64,000 bases of DNA from Ashinkailepas kermadecensis (Eukaryota; Arthropoda; Thecostraca; Neolepadidae). The notes under the pieces are model-generated. The model saw only the letters and a program-made list of their open reading frames with translations. It ran no database searches and was not told the DNA's origin. Position numbers and translations under genes: made by a program. The DNA lies in NCBI GenBank assembly GCA_034440615.1, contig JAOTOM010003959.1, forward strand, positions 62,001 through 126,000, given 5' to 3'. Of the stretch, positions 1-12,385 are shown in pieces; the first letter of the stretch is position 1, and each line of letters starts with the position of its first letter.

Positions 1-1569
1 TTAATATTATGCGACTGTCTAGGATGTCCATGGAACAGTTTCGTGACAGCCGATTCTAAATCTCGACATCGGGCGCTGGTTCGTCCCTCCCCCTGTCCCT
101 CTGGTTCACCGCCCCGGACAGCACTCACCAAAGCCAGCTGTTTGACGAGCGTCATGTCCATGCTGATGTGGCCGCTGTGGTGATGGAGGCCCTGAGGCCC
201 TGAGGCCCTGTGGTGCCGACGGCTGTGATGACCGGCACAACGTGCCACTGTCGTCGACCAACCGTTGTCAGACGTCGCTCTCGTCCCCGAACCTCTCCGG
301 AACGTCGCTGTTGCCGCTGCAGCCGTCGACCGCACCGTTACCGTCGCTTGATGTGTGCGATGCGTCGGTATGGGCGACGCTGTGCGCTCTGGTCGCGTGT
401 GGCGGTCAGCGCCGACACGGGCAGCCGCGGAAGTGGGCGCACCCGTCAACAGCCGGCCGGCCGCTCGCTGCCTCGGCCCAGTACTAAGGCTGCTGCAGCG
501 CACCACCGGCCGACACTGGCTGTCACCTTCTGTAGCCAGGCCGGCCAGTCGACAGTGAGCGGCTCGTCCTGAGTGACGCGGTTGGTCGGGTGGCGTGCTG
601 CCACACGGCGAGACGCCCGCCCCCTGGCGCGTCTGGTGCTGTCGACGCTGTCGGGTTGCCGGCGCCGTACGGTGTGTCCACAGAGGGAAATTCGGGTGGG
701 AAGTGACACATGGCAGGATAATTATATGCATATTTAGTCAGATATTTAGCTTTTTGTGAGCATCTTCCATTGACCTATGCCAGTGTACCCAAAACATGGG
801 CACCTGCTAATAAAACACAGCTGACATGACTGACTTTCAATTGCCGCTTATAGGCTTTGAGGTGACGCTGGGATGTACTCAGACCTAGAATCATCCTATG
901 CAGTTGCACTGGCGGATCCGGAGAGGGGCCATTCCGGCCATGCCCCCCACAAGCGCTTAAGGGGGGGGGGGGGACATCGTGTCTTTTGGCCCCCGAAACC
1001 ACCAGAAGTAAATAAAATTAAAATGCAGTCATCTTTGCCGAGGTTAAAAAATAGCGTTCCGGACGAAATAATTTATTTTGCAGGTATTTTTATTCTAATT
1101 GTTTCGAAGCCCAACATGGTACCATAGTAGATTCTGACACACATCGAGGGTTCTATGCTGCTCAAGTTCTGCTTACAGTCATGGGTGTAGCCACGGTTTC
1201 GAAATGGGGAGGGGGGGGGAATCATTGGATTTCAGCCACCTCTTTTTGAATCTCTGGTTTTGAGATTTACCACTGTTAAAAATTATATTTTGCGGACAGA
1301 ATGACCACAAAATGTTTTGCCAAAATTAGCAAGTTCCACTCCTTATCATGGCCTGTGAACATCTAGCTTTATGTCGTATGTGCTGGGCCCGATTTCACCA
1401 TCACCAATAGAGCCATGCTGTAAGTATGTTAAACGTTGCCCTCTTGTAGCAGAAAAATACATAAAATATTGGGCAATGGTATTATTCTAGTAAATATGGA
1501 CATACTTCCCCATACATACTTGCCCATGCTTTCCTGTTTTACGGGGACAAATTTCGATGCAATGACAAC
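1..1569. other. No gene seen
   Basis: 1-720 is GC-rich (with GAGGCCCT three times near 186-210) and then turns AT-rich. Open frames on both strands have no recognisable similarity. It may be a decayed element. Confidence 0.4.
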
Positions 1570-1887
1570 CAAGGCTGATGCAGGATGTGGCACTGAGGGC
1601 ATGTGCCCCCAACGTGGACGGTGGCGACCCTCAGACTGGGAAAAGGCGCCCCTCTGAAAAGGTTCCGGTGTACCCACTCGAGTTTTTCAGCCAGAGGCGC
1701 CCCTATGAATGAAAAAGGCACCCCCTTGGAAGGAAAGTCGCCCCTTCGGGAAGAGCCAAGTGCATCCCGCCCCATATAATTTTGCAGCCAGATGTGCCTC
1801 TCCAGGTACTTTCGCAGTGGCGCCGCTCCAAAGAAATTGCACCCCTCCAGACAAGTGCCCACATGACAATTCCTGGATCCACCCCTG
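1570..1887. mobile_element. hAT-type MITE
   Basis: The left end CAAGGCTGATGCAGG and the right end, inverted CAGGGGTGGATCCAGG, match imperfectly. The flanks ATGACAAC and ATTACAAC agree in 7 of 8 bases, as a target duplication should. The interior resembles the MITE at 58189-58521 (TCCAGG-ACTTTCGCAG, then GGCGCC or GGCGG, then AAATTGCACCC). Open frames here are by chance. Confidence 0.7.
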
Positions 1888-2099
1888 ATTACAACATTGC
1901 TCTCTCGTGGTTATGAACTCAGGCTGGTTATTCAAAATCGTAGGTGGGATTTCGAGTGACTATGTCACGAGAAATCTCTATCTGGGCGCTAAATGATCTG
2001 CCATGGTCGATGCGCCCTAAAACCCTAATACAAAAAGAAAATAAAAATCTCTATGGGAAATTTAATACATGGCGGTCGGCTTTCTAAAGTTGTCGAGAA

Positions 2100-2189
2100 A
2101 TGTGTGTGTGTGCGTGTGCGTGTGCGTGTGCGTGTGTGTGTGCGCGCGCGTCTGTGTGCGTCTGTGTGCGTCTGTGTGCGTGTGTGTGC

Positions 2190-2272
<83 letters not shown>

Positions 2273-2283
2273 TGTTCGTGTAT
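2100..2283. repeat. (TG)n / (TGCG)n microsatellite
   Basis: TG repeats with CG interruptions pass into a TGCG run (2205-2275). The long Cys-Val or His-Thr open frames on either strand are simple translations of it. Confidence 0.97.
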
Positions 2284-2999
2284 GTGCCGCTTCGACGTAT
2301 GCTGTGCCAAAACGGCTGGGCGGTTTTCGCTCAAATGCTCACACGTGATGTGCAGGCACGGGGGACAGACTATGGCGGTGGTTTCGGGTTGCGCGTGTCA
2401 CCTGGGCACGTGCCGCGTGCCGTCAACTGGGGTCATGTGGAGATCAGTTAGCCAGGGCCACAGCATATACCACAGGTCGCACGAATGTGAAACTTTGTGG
2501 AAACACGCGCCCTACAGGGAACTACGTGCTTTTGTGGTCGGCGGTCGCGTGCGCCGTACCGTGCGACCGCCAGGCGCGTGGATCTGTTTTGAGTTGGGCA
2601 CCTTCAAGCCGAGAGCGCCGCACACTAGACCTATCAAATTCAGTGGACTGATAGCCCGTCACATGGGCTATCCGGCAATGTACAATTTGTAGGGATGGGC
2701 GAAGCGTAGCACGTGCCATGCGTTCATATTCGAGCAACACCTCCACTCCTGTTTAACATGAGGCTGCGACTTATCCCGACGAAAAACGCGGCCGCCTTCA
2801 TATTGGCGCCTGACTCGGATCACATCGCAGGGAATGAGGGATGTGTCACACTACGTGAAAGCCCACAGTGTTGGCTACCCATTGGGCACAATTTCGGTGC
2901 GATCGAGTCAATGTGCTGCACGTGAGCGACATGCATGTGATGGGAGAACGGGTTACGCCGAATCGGCTTAGGTCTGGTTAGGTTTAGTTAGGTAGTCTC

Positions 3000-3560
3000 A
3001 TTGTGATCACCCAACAAATGAAGCCGGGGAAACGAAAAACAGTCCCGACATGGAAAATCACTGGGTCCCAATAACCGCTCCAAAAGCCCACAAAACGTGT
3101 TGGGACCCCCAAAACGTATCCTAGCCACTAAAACTCGCGCTTGGGATCCCAACATGTGACCACGGCCCCCCCCCCCCAAATATCGCGTTCGGGACCCAAA
3201 ATTCCGTCGGTAATCCAGAAATGTAATGTCGGTAATCCAAAGCGTACCAAGTTTCGCAAAAAGCGACAGGACTTTAAAATATGCGCTGCAGCTAGAAATA
3301 AACACACCGGGAGCGCTAAATAAAAGCATAACGGAGGCCCTCAAGGCACACCAGGGCCATGAGACCCCACCGGGCCTCAAAACAGGCTGTGCCCTCAAAA
3401 AGGGAATTGGTCGTAAAAATTGAACGAAAAGACCGGGCACTAAATAAACACATCGGCGTCTTCGAAAACGCGCCGATACTTCAAAAATATCATCGGTGTA
3501 TAAAAAGCAACGAAGCTGTAAAAAAGAGCCCGGTCTCAAGCATGTGCTGAACCCCTAACA
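3000..3560. repeat. Degenerate low-order tandem DNA
   Basis: Repeated short blocks such as GGGACCC, AAAACGT, GGTAATCCA and CTCAAAA with irregular 30-40 bp spacing, plus a C12 run near 3170. It resembles, in reverse, the GC-rich tandem DNA at 58975-59530. Open frames on both strands are by-products. Confidence 0.5.
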
Positions 3561-4459
3561 AAAATTGGCTGGAGACCTAAAACACATCCAAAGAAGAAGA
3601 CAAACTCAACGGGTAAAAAAAAACGAACACCTAGCTATGGTCACGGCTCGGTAGCCAATCTGGGAGCTTATTTAACCAAAGAGATGAGATGCATCAAAGC
3701 TCAGTGTGTCTCCGTATTTCTTAATCACGAGAAAATGTGGGAAGAAGAGAACGAATAAATTGAATTGAATGTATCGAATTGTTTTCCAGCGAGCCGCATT
3801 ACCAGGCATTCCACATGTCAAATGTGGCACAAGACTATGGTGTGACAGTAATTAGCAAAACGTGGGAGACCTAGCAGAAACCGGAGAAGCGCACGTAGAG
3901 AGGCGAATGCGCCGACTGCGCAAGGCGGGTGTACACGTGCACCAACGTTGGCGTTTTGGCGACCGGGCGTTATTAATTGGAATGCCCGATGTTGGCAAAT
4001 TTTACATTTATACATTAATCATACATTACATTTTTACATTGAGTGACTTGTTCAGGTGTAATTTCAGCAGTGTAAGGTGACTTTTCAAGAGATACCAAAA
4101 GTAAAACCTTCAAACGGGATGGGAGGGGGGGGATTTAGGGTTGAAATCCAGTGATTCGGAAATAATGGTGGTAGATCTGGCCCCTCCACAGGACAGTTAA
4201 TTTAGTTACTAATGATTCTATACCAAAAATATAAAGATCCCCCCCTGCAAAAAAAAAATATTCGTGGAATGCATAATTGCCTGCAAAAAATAATGGCCTG
4301 CAGGTTGCGTCCGCAGGGTCGGACGCAATCGGGCGTGATCTCGAAGCCAGCGAACTCCACGGCGTCCTGGGCGAAGACGAACCTAACCGGGTTCAGGACG
4401 ATGCCGTGGCATCCGCAGATGTCGAGCTACTGCACGGCCTGATGGAAGCTCTCCTCGAC

Positions 4460-5224
4460 TTACCCGGACCACAGAGGAACATCGTCAATGCACTTCGTCT
4501 TGTGCGGGATGTGGGACACTATCTCGTCGTATCGCCGAGTGTACCCATCGCCCGAGGAAATATAGCCCTGTCGGGCTGTTTTGTACCGATAGCGACCCCA
4601 TGAGGTAATGAAGGTTGTCAGATGGCGGTCTTCGGGACGAATGGGGACGCTGTGATACCTATTCCAGGCATCGAACACAGTCTTCTTCGTGCCCGATGAT
4701 ACAGAGCGGGCCTGATGGAACGACGAGAGGGTGTGGTGTGTCTCCCGAGTGGCGTGCCGGTTAAGCGCCTGAAAGTCGACAGTGTGGCGGGGTGTGCCGT
4801 CTCTTTTGGCGCATACCACCATTCTATGGCACCATGTGACGGGTTCACCGACCGGCACTGACTCCAGCACACCAAGCTGGACGTCACGGTCAAGACCGGC
4901 CTTGACTTCGTCGTGCCATTGGAGCGGCACCGGAATAGGAGTGTGGTGTGCAACCGGATCGGCATCGTCATCCACCATCAGATTCATGGGTCCCTCCCAT
5001 GAATGGGTCCCTCCCATGAATGGGTCCCTCCCATGAATGGGTCCCTCCCATGGGTCATCGGTCCCTCCATCAGCGGAAGAGGTTGGCGATCGCAAACGTT
5101 GAACGTGCTGGAGCGGTAGTAGTCCAGGAGGTACTGCTCCAGCGTGGTGCGGTTGGAATCCGTGGCAGGAAACGGGAGAGTGGACGGCGAACATGGCGGA
5201 TGTTGGCGACGGGGGCAGTGGCAT
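4460..5224 (-). pseudogene. Gypsy reverse transcriptase, N-terminal part
   Basis: 254 codons. The first 70 are a protease-RT linker that includes an expanded 17-bp repeat (GRDPFMGGTHSWEGPI). Then come QWHDEVKAGLDRDVQLGVLE (RT fingers), CHRMVVCAKRDGTPRHTVDF, FDAWNRYHSVPI and CIDDVPLWSG. The DD of the YxDD box is kept. The frame shifts right after this box, and the next block (LDICGCHGIVLNPVRFVFAQ) follows at about 4420-4360. Confidence 0.8.
4985..5052. repeat. 17-bp tandem repeat within the gypsy relic (about 4 units)
   Basis: GGTCCCTCCCATGAATG is repeated about four times between the protease and RT parts. A 17-bp unit shifts frame at every copy, so the expansion happened without coding constraint. 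Confidence 0.9.
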
Positions 5225-6950
5225 GACGTCTGGGCGTCGAGGTCGTCCAGAGCATTAGCTCCCGCCGTCGGATCCTTGTCCTTCGAGGCGTTCCACGGGG
5301 ATTCCTGAGCTTCGCCTACGGTCGGGAAGTTCTCGGAGATGACGCCCAGAGTGACGCAGGCTTGGCGGCTGAAGAAAAGTTTGTCCGAGTCGTCCGTCAC
5401 GTAGGTGATTTGTCTTGTCTCGGTGACCCGACCATGCCGGCCTGTCCCGGAGAACCGGAGAATGACGGCGCCCAAGATTCTGATGCCCTTGCTGCTTGCG
5501 GGGTGCATCTTCATGGTGACGGAGATGAGGTCGGCGTGGCTCAGACCCAACCGGCGAATTACTCGGATGCCCGCTATGCAGCTTTGTCATCCGATGTCGG
5601 CCACGGCGGAGAGGACGGTTGTTTTGGTCGTAGTAGTGGGGGGCAAAGCCGGGAGGAGGCTCTCGGCTTTGCCCCTTTATAGTCGGCGGCCACGGTCCGA
5701 ACGGTGAGCTTGATGGAGGGCTGGGGTTGGGATCGACGCATCAGCCATGTGTTACACATCTGATCGTAGAGGTGATGATCGAGGGCGATGCTCTTTTCTC
5801 CTTGGAGGATCTCAAAAGAGGTGACAGCACACAGTGCTTCGAATACAGCACCTTCGCACTCGTCAGTGCTGGCGGATGGAAGGGGTGGACGTTTCGCCTT
5901 CCCTCGGCTTCGACACACGCTCTCCAGGTGATGGCTACGGGCGCAGTGACGACATTTATGGCCATATAGCATTTATGGCCATTAGGCCATTGATGGACAT
6001 AGAGGCTTGACACGCTTTTTGCCTGAGTTTGAGTGGCGCGCTCTTACCATGACCCGATTTGCCGCAGTACGTGCACAGACCTGTTGGATCTGTTGATCCA
6101 GTCCTTAGTACATCGCCCTTCCCGCGTCGATAGTTGCTAGCGGCCGCGTCAGCTGCGTGGATGTCATGTAGCTGGGAGGAAAACCTTTCCCTGATTCTTT
6201 GGCCTCAACAAACCGGAACACTTGCTCCGAAGACATGGTCTGGTTCTGGTTGCCAAGGTGGTCCAGTTGGATCTCCGAGTCGCTGATGGCCCGGGTAAGG
6301 GCGCCTCGGAGAATCTCATCCGTGTAGTTGATGTCCTGTTGGCAGTTCGGTCATTGGGTGGTGAAGTTGCATACTCCGGGCTGGCCGCGCAGACGAACGC
6401 CCAAGCTGTGGATATATTAATCACGATCCTGACGCATGTTGTGCGTGGTTACGCGTGCCACCATAACGTTCTCCTCCCGGATGGCGAGTCTTTTGATCGC
6501 TGCCAGTATGTCCTTCTCAGACTTATTGGCGAGGCTGCCACCTTCGGACCTCATGAGGTCCTTGCGTGATGGCTGTTCACAACCTTCCAGGAGCTGGATG
6601 GACAGGCCCTGCTCCGTGAGGTGGTTGGCCTGGACGTAGTCAGCCACCTAGTCGTGAAGTATGACCAGTCCTCACTGCTGCCACCAGCTGAGATTGTGGG
6701 TCTCTGGATCTTGGGCCCATCAATCCTGGACGTCGCAGGGCTGTGCTGATGGCTGGTGCTGTGAGTGGTGATGAGGGCAGCCACGATAACTGGATCCAAA
6801 TCCGGCGTGGTGTACCCGCAGCCTTCGATGGGACACTGTACAATCGGCATCTTGTCTTCTGTGGCCTTTCTGGCAACTATATGAGTGTGAACATAGATGA
6901 GAAAACTCTCTTTGTCTGCTTAACTATTTATTGACAATGTTCACACTCAT

Positions 6951-8113
6951 ATCTGGAACAGACAAAAGAGGTGACGTTACTGGCACGTATCATTACCATC
7001 TAAGAATGAACGTGAATTTGGATACACTGGCGCGGTAGCGTGGCGTGCATTGTCTCAGCTAACGCTTACCCTGTTTCACGAGCTAAGCAAACAACGGGAG
7101 TACGAATTTACGATAAACTTACAGTGCATTCGTAGATACCAGTTGAAAGCAATCATTCCTACGAATGAACGAAACCAAAATGACAATGTGGTTTTCGTAA
7201 ATTCGTGGGAAATTACCTGAACATCAGGCCTCTGTCATTTTTTCCCTGTAAAATATCCAGTATTAACGAATAAAATATGTGTGGGACCTCAGCTTCTTTG
7301 GTTTTATGGATAAATATTGGAAGGACAATCTTCCGAGTTAGCATTCGGATCGCCGTAGAAATATCCATTGTAAGCATACAAGAATCTATTTGTCTGTCTG
7401 TTGATGGTGTTTAGCCAGGGTGAAGGCGGACGCGTACGGAAAGCAGACGGCGACAGTTCCGTGAGCTCATCAGCATGCAATTCCTACCAGTCCGCAGAAA
7501 ATCTTGCGGCGGTGGGGGAATTTCCTCAAGTGTTATCTGTGACGCACGCAAGAGTGGGTCGCCTTTATAGAGTTTCATGTTAAATTTGGAAGATATCGAG
7601 GCTCAAGCAGCATTGAGGCGCGATGACCTCAAACGCATATTTAGCGACATCCGTACTAACCAATGCCACTTAGACGAATAGAACTAATGACACTGACTAC
7701 GGTAAGTTGTATTATATAGATGGGATAATGTATGCATATGCCATGATGCCTCTAGGTATTGGAACAAGAAGGGTTCGACCAGGTCACCCTGCTAGCATAG
7801 AGTTCCATGCTAAATCTAGAAAATTCCGATTGAATATTATTTGAATCCAATGCCCTAACTAATAAATAGTATGTAGCATCCCTCCAAGCCCCATACCTCC
7901 GTTTCAGCAGAAGCGAATTTGTGATGTATCAGGTTTTGCAGGGTTCTGAATCAAAGTAGAATCACTTTCCGTGGCGTGATGAGACGAAGCGCTCTGAGCA
8001 TTCGAAACTGGGATTTATTGTTACCTATAATCAATATTTGATTGAGTGAAACATGCAAACATCACCCGTTACCTCACGAGTTCTGAATTCAAGCTCTGGA
8101 CATCATTGCGTCT
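6951..8113. other. No gene seen
   Basis: AT-rich sequence between the gypsy relic and the RNase H relic. I recognise no coding or repeat feature in it. Confidence 0.4.
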
Positions 8114-8281
8114 TACGTGGGCTATGATACGACTTTTACGGGTGGATCAAAGACCGAAGCTGGTGTTGGTTCTGCTTTTGTCAACGGTTCTTCCACACGC
8201 TCTTTGACGCTGCCAGCGCAAGCATCAATTTTCACATCAGAATGAGTAGCACTTACAGTTTTGTTTACGTTTTATGCAGGT
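8114..8281 (+). pseudogene. RNase H relic of a LINE
   Basis: Translation gives FTGGSKTEAGVGSAFVNGSS, then TRSLTLPAQASIFTSE, a stop, and [10 protein letters not shown]. This is the RNase H start found in I/Jockey-like LINEs (usual form FTDGSK...GVG.A...E). The first catalytic Asp is replaced by Gly, and the Glu of the second block is followed by TGA. No RT is seen upstream, so it is an isolated fragment. It is too short and broken to appear as a long open frame. Confidence 0.65.
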
Positions 8282-8343
8282 TGCAGATCAGGCATTAGAC
8301 CGCGTTCTAACCGATAGTTTCATGATCGGTATCGGTATATCAC

Positions 8344-8670
<327 letters not shown>

Positions 8671-9146
8671 GCCCATCATAGACGATTGCCTTCTTGGCGA
8701 ATGGTAGTCACTTTGGGACGCAATTGGCGCCAACAAATTGAAGACAATCAAACCCTGCATTGGTAAGTGTTCTTGTGTTCGCGTAGGACTAGGAGAGCTG
8801 AGGTAGCAATGTGCCGCCTGTGCATTGGAGACACCTGCGCAATGCACAGTTACATTATTTGTGGTGATGATGCACGTTAGGAAAATAGGAAGATTAATAT
8901 GCCCCCGCCTCTCCAAAAAGGATAGCAATTGGCGGTTGCGCTAATGGCTTTGATGGCCACGTGTAGCTGGATACAGCGTCTCAGGAATGTCGCATGCAGT
9001 CGGCAACTCGTCTGTGTGAAGCTCGGCTGAAGCTATTTTGCTCCCCACCTAATTGATGCCAGTGTATGCGCTGCATTTCGGCATGTGACGCGACTGTTAG
9101 CCAATATCATCGGTCAGTGCATTGACCCCGAGATGTTGTGTTTCAG

Positions 9147-9302
9147 GCACGGCCAGCGTTGCCCGGGGCTACAGCTCATACGTGGACTCGATATTCAACA
9201 GCACGATGCAGCATGCATTCGAGAAGTGTTGCGCCATGCACGTGGACTTCCTCTCAGGCTACCCGGACTTCTTCGCTTTCTCACTCGTCCTTATGTTATC
9301 AG
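9147..9302 (+). CDS. SLC7A: SLC7A (CAT) transporter, exon A
   Basis: Internal exon of a cationic amino acid transporter, a plasma-membrane carrier of arginine, lysine and ornithine in the APC superfamily. The 52 codons read GTASVARGYSSYVDSIF, then an extracellular-type loop with the sequon NST, then GYPDFFAFSLVLMLS. This matches the end of membrane segment 4, the following loop and segment 5 of animal CATs (compare GTSSVARAWS and YPDFFAVCLILLLAG). The acceptor is TGTTGTGTTTCAG before 9147 and the donor is GTGAGT from 9303. Both borders are phase 1, which matches the next exon at 29549. No earlier CAT exon is visible upstream. The frame is open and GC-rich against an AT-rich surrounding, as expected of selected coding sequence. 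Which CAT paralogue it is cannot be decided from 52 codons. Confidence 0.93.
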
Positions 9303-9426
9303 GTGAGTTGTGAGTCAGTGTTCAGCAAAATCACTCTCCCAGAATTTCCAAACTTGTGTGCGACACGGCGCATGCGAAGACGTAGTTTTACGTTAATGCG
9401 CCCCACTTATTGGTAATTCCCCACTC

Positions 9427-9750
9427 CTACCACTGGCGCAAGGTGCATTGCTGATGCTGCTCTGGTGCGAGGAGCGTTACCGATGCCCCCACTGACGCAA
9501 GCAGCACTACCGATGCTACCACTGGTGCAAGGGACATTACCGATGCTACCACTGGTGCAAGGGACATTACCGATGTTACCACTAGTGCGAGGAACATTGC
9601 CGATGTCACTTCCGGTGCAGGGAACATTACCAATACCACCACGAGTGCAAGAAATATTACCTATGCCACCACTGATGCGAGAAACATTACCGATGCTACC
9701 ACTGGCGCAAGGAACATTACCGATGTCACCACTGGTGCAAGGAACGTTGC
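9427..9750 (+). repeat. 30-bp minisatellite (about 11 units)
   Basis: Units of the type CTACCACTGGTGCAAGGGAC plus ATTACCGATG repeat with 30-bp spacing. Because 30 is a multiple of 3, they give an open frame of decapeptides (LPMLPLVQGT). That frame begins and ends with the repeat and has no homology I recognise, so I treat it as non-coding. It lies 124 bp downstream of the SLC7A exon A donor. Confidence 0.85.
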
Positions 9751-10889
9751 GAGTAATTCAGAATTGCTTGGCATTCTTAATTTTCACTTTTCCCATAGAT
9801 CTCTAACACTGCTGTTATGGAAAACTTTCCCTTCAGATATCTTGGTGCAGCTCAAATAAATTGTGCACTGGCCAAATGCCACGGTAAGCATGGATGGATA
9901 TAGGTGGCCAGGGGCGACTTGCCGGCTCCCAGACCCGATCCGTCTCGGCCGGACAGCTCAGGATCGTGGTCCGGATGTACGTCTGTGAGGCGGAGGTATG
10001 GGCGATGTTTGCGGGGGGGGCGTTTTAAATATACATACCATACTCTCCTTTTGACATAATTTCTAACGTAGGTTTCTTTGAAATTGCGGATCTAAAAAAT
10101 GGTCTTGTATGTGAAAAGATGTATGATAACGACCGGAGTGAATTGTATGATATTTAAATATAAAATTGTACTGCCTAATTTTCTAACTAAGCCAAGCTAT
10201 TTGTATGATTGCCGTAGTCCATCACATGTCACCTCAAAAATGAATGACGCTCAGTGACATGTCACTTGTTGTAATTCGTCAGTACATGACAATGGAACAT
10301 GCCATCATATCGTTGCTCTTCCATGTGAACCACTCAGCATTGCCGTTCATATCCCCTCTTGTTACAGGACTAGGGGTTTCGGCCACTTCGGAATAGGACT
10401 GTGCAGCGGCACAACATAGTCAATGTTATGCTGGTTAATGACTTGGCTAGGAAACTGCAGGTTCAGCGCCCTCCATTACGTGACTGGTCCTGCAACCAAA
10501 CTAGGTCTTAATTATATCAATCCCGGAGGGGGAGTGTGCACATTTTTTAACCAGACAAGCATGTACCATGGCGTAAGGGGGGGCACCCTCCAGTGACGCT
10601 AATAACACGCCTGACCTTTACCGTGGTGAGCGGAACTCAGCCCGTCACACGGCCCGCCATGACTCTGGACCATCTGGAAGTGTGACAAACAGCGTGCCAG
10701 TTGCCATACAAACAGCGTGCAGTTTGTATGGCAACCCATCCGTCCAAGCCAGTAGTAATCCGCGTCAAAAACCAAGGTCGGCGTATGTGGCGTACACGTG
10801 GCGCCGCCACTCGTGTGTGGGCTGTGTCACGTGTCGTAGGTGTAGTGACGTCACACAATCGGACATCCCACGGACCCTCGGACTCCACA

Positions 10890-11065
10890 CCAGGCACGAT
10901 GATTTCTGAAAATTATTGGGGGAGACACATGGAGACAATGGGTGTGCCAAAATGGGTTGGGGGCACACTTCATAAGGTCCAATGCTAAAAGTTAGATTTT
11001 TTTTTTGGGGGGGGGGGTGGGGGTTGGCAAAGCCAACATTGGGGAGGGGTTGGCACTTCCCCCTT
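10890..11065 (-). repeat. Dispersed repeat with CAATGTTGGC signature, copy 1
   Basis: The minus strand carries CAATGTTGGCTTTGCC, ATTGGACCTTATGAAGTGTG, CCCCCAACCCATTT and CCCCCAATAATTTTCAGAAA. It shares this order with copies at 19455 and 57965. A homopolymer (T10 then G11) interrupts it. Confidence 0.65.
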
Positions 11066-12020
11066 AAAAGCATGCAAAACAACTCCCATGCTCCGCACCA
11101 TCTCACTCGGCCACTTGATTGTGATCAACGGTCGGGGCTTGCGGTGGATAATTCACGACATGCTAAGCACGTTTTTATCTTACATTGGTCCAACATTATA
11201 TTCAATACCAAATATTCGACTAGCCTGTGCCATAGTTTCGGTGTCGGTGCCATCGTGGTTGCTGTAGTAACTACACAAAGTCGAAGAGGAAGACGGGTGC
11301 ACCTAAGCGCAATTTTGTGTTCCGATATCCCACGGAACCTGCTGCATGTGGTGCTCGATTCCTGCGGATCGTGCCGTCACCTTATGTTTCATGTGGCAGT
11401 GGCAGGTCACCGTGATCATTTCTGGTCCCGAATTCTGGTCATAGACTAGGTGTCTAATTTATTTGTTCAGTACAATTCCAAATGAGATCGATCACTGTCG
11501 TAATTATATCTTTATCATGCTATTTGCGTTTGACTACCATGCGGTCACTAAGGAATCCGTCAACCGTCACCGTTGCCTATACCGATAATACAGATTACAA
11601 TATGCCTGGCAATATACAATACTTGACCTATCCCTTTATATATTGTGTTGTATCACGAGTAGTTCGAACACAACATGTGGACCAAGAAAAACAACTGAGG
11701 ATGGACACGGATTATCATGTCGGCGTTCTCCTCAACCCCAAGCAACCCTCAACCAAGTAACTGAACATGATATTGCCTACTCATGCCGAATTAAAGAGTA
11801 GTGTCACCAAGTTCTTACAGAGGAAACGTTTCTCCAAGCGATCTCGTCGGTCCTTGATAACCTGCCTACATTTTTAGTCGTCTGTTCACGGTTCGTTGGA
11901 CGGGCTCTGAATGATCAAAGACATACCATTGGAAAGATGGACATGTGCTGACTACGAATGTGCATTTTGTTCTCAAAATATCGGTGTTTCTTTCATGTGC
12001 TTTTGTTTGATTTCGTAGTT

Positions 12021-12191
12021 TGGGGCCGCGGTAGCTCAGTCGGTAGAGTGTCCGACTCTTGATCGCAATATTGTGGGTTCGAATCTCGCAACCGGCGGCT
12101 TTACCGAGTCCGCCCGCGACCAACCGGCATGAGAGGTTGGCAACGCTATATAACCTAGCGGTTGAATGCGTCGTAAAAGAACCCAAGGTGC
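12021..12191 (+). mobile_element. SINE-A: tRNA-Lys-headed SINE
   Basis: The head GCCGCGGTAGCTCAGTCGG (A box), an anticodon loop around CTCTTGA (CTT, lysine) and GGTTCGAATCTC (B box) resembles tRNA-Lys. The body is CCGCGACCAACCGGCATGAG, then AGGTTGGCAACGCTATATAA. The tail is GTCGTAAAAGAACCC. Near-identical 9-mers TTCGTAGTT (12012-12020) and TTCGTAATT (12192-12200) flank it. Confidence 0.85.
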
Positions 12192-12244
12192 TTCGTAATT
12201 GTTCAAATTGACCCGATCGACTGCTTAAGCTATCGTTATGCTAA

Positions 12245-12385
12245 CGTCGGACTCTTAATCGCAAGATTGTGGGTTCGAATCTCACAACCGACGGCATTTA
12301 CCGAGTCCACCCGCGACCAACCGGCGTGAGAGGTTGGCGACGCTATAGAACCTAGCGGTTGAATGCGTCGTAAAAGAACCCAAGC
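12245..12385 (+). mobile_element. SINE-A, 5'-truncated copy
   Basis: It begins inside the tRNA head at GTCGGACTCTTAATCGC, lacking the A box. It continues with the B box GGTTCGAATCTC and the same body and tail (GTCGTAAAAGAACCCAAG). It lies 53 bp after the complete copy in the same orientation. Confidence 0.85.

Larger units (their letters stand above)
4290..6850 (-). mobile_element. Decayed Ty3/gypsy retrotransposon (gag, protease, part of RT)
   Basis: Minus strand. Gag starts at 6850 with MPIVQCPIEGCGYTTPDLDP, a C2H2-like start typical of one invertebrate gypsy lineage, then LAIREENVMVARVTTHNMRQ (near 6460). Two zinc knuckles follow: CTYCGKSGH near 6080 and CRHCARSHHLESVC near 5950. The protease active site reads DIG plus a stop instead of DTG (about 5590), followed by VTDDSDKLFFSRQACVTLGV (about 5400-5345). 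RT has VVCAKRDGTPRHTVDFQALN and CIDDVPLW and ends near 4300 with FAGFEITPDCVRPC. Integrase, RNase H and LTRs are absent. Several frame changes and stops make it inert. Confidence 0.85.

Noticed and set aside
210..711. Several overlapping open frames in GC-rich DNA
   Set aside because: High GC removes stops on both strands; I found no recognisable block in any frame.
2053..2692. Long Cys-Val-rich and His-Thr-rich open frames
   Set aside because: They translate the (TG)n/(TGCG)n microsatellite on both strands and carry no domain.
9465..9806. Open frame of decapeptide repeats LPMLPLVQGT
   Set aside because: The unit is 30 bp, so any frame stays open. It starts and stops with the array and lies in an intron.
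12021..12110. Functional tRNA-Lys gene
   Set aside because: A and B boxes are present, but the stem pairing is degraded and the sequence continues into a repeated SINE body with target duplications.
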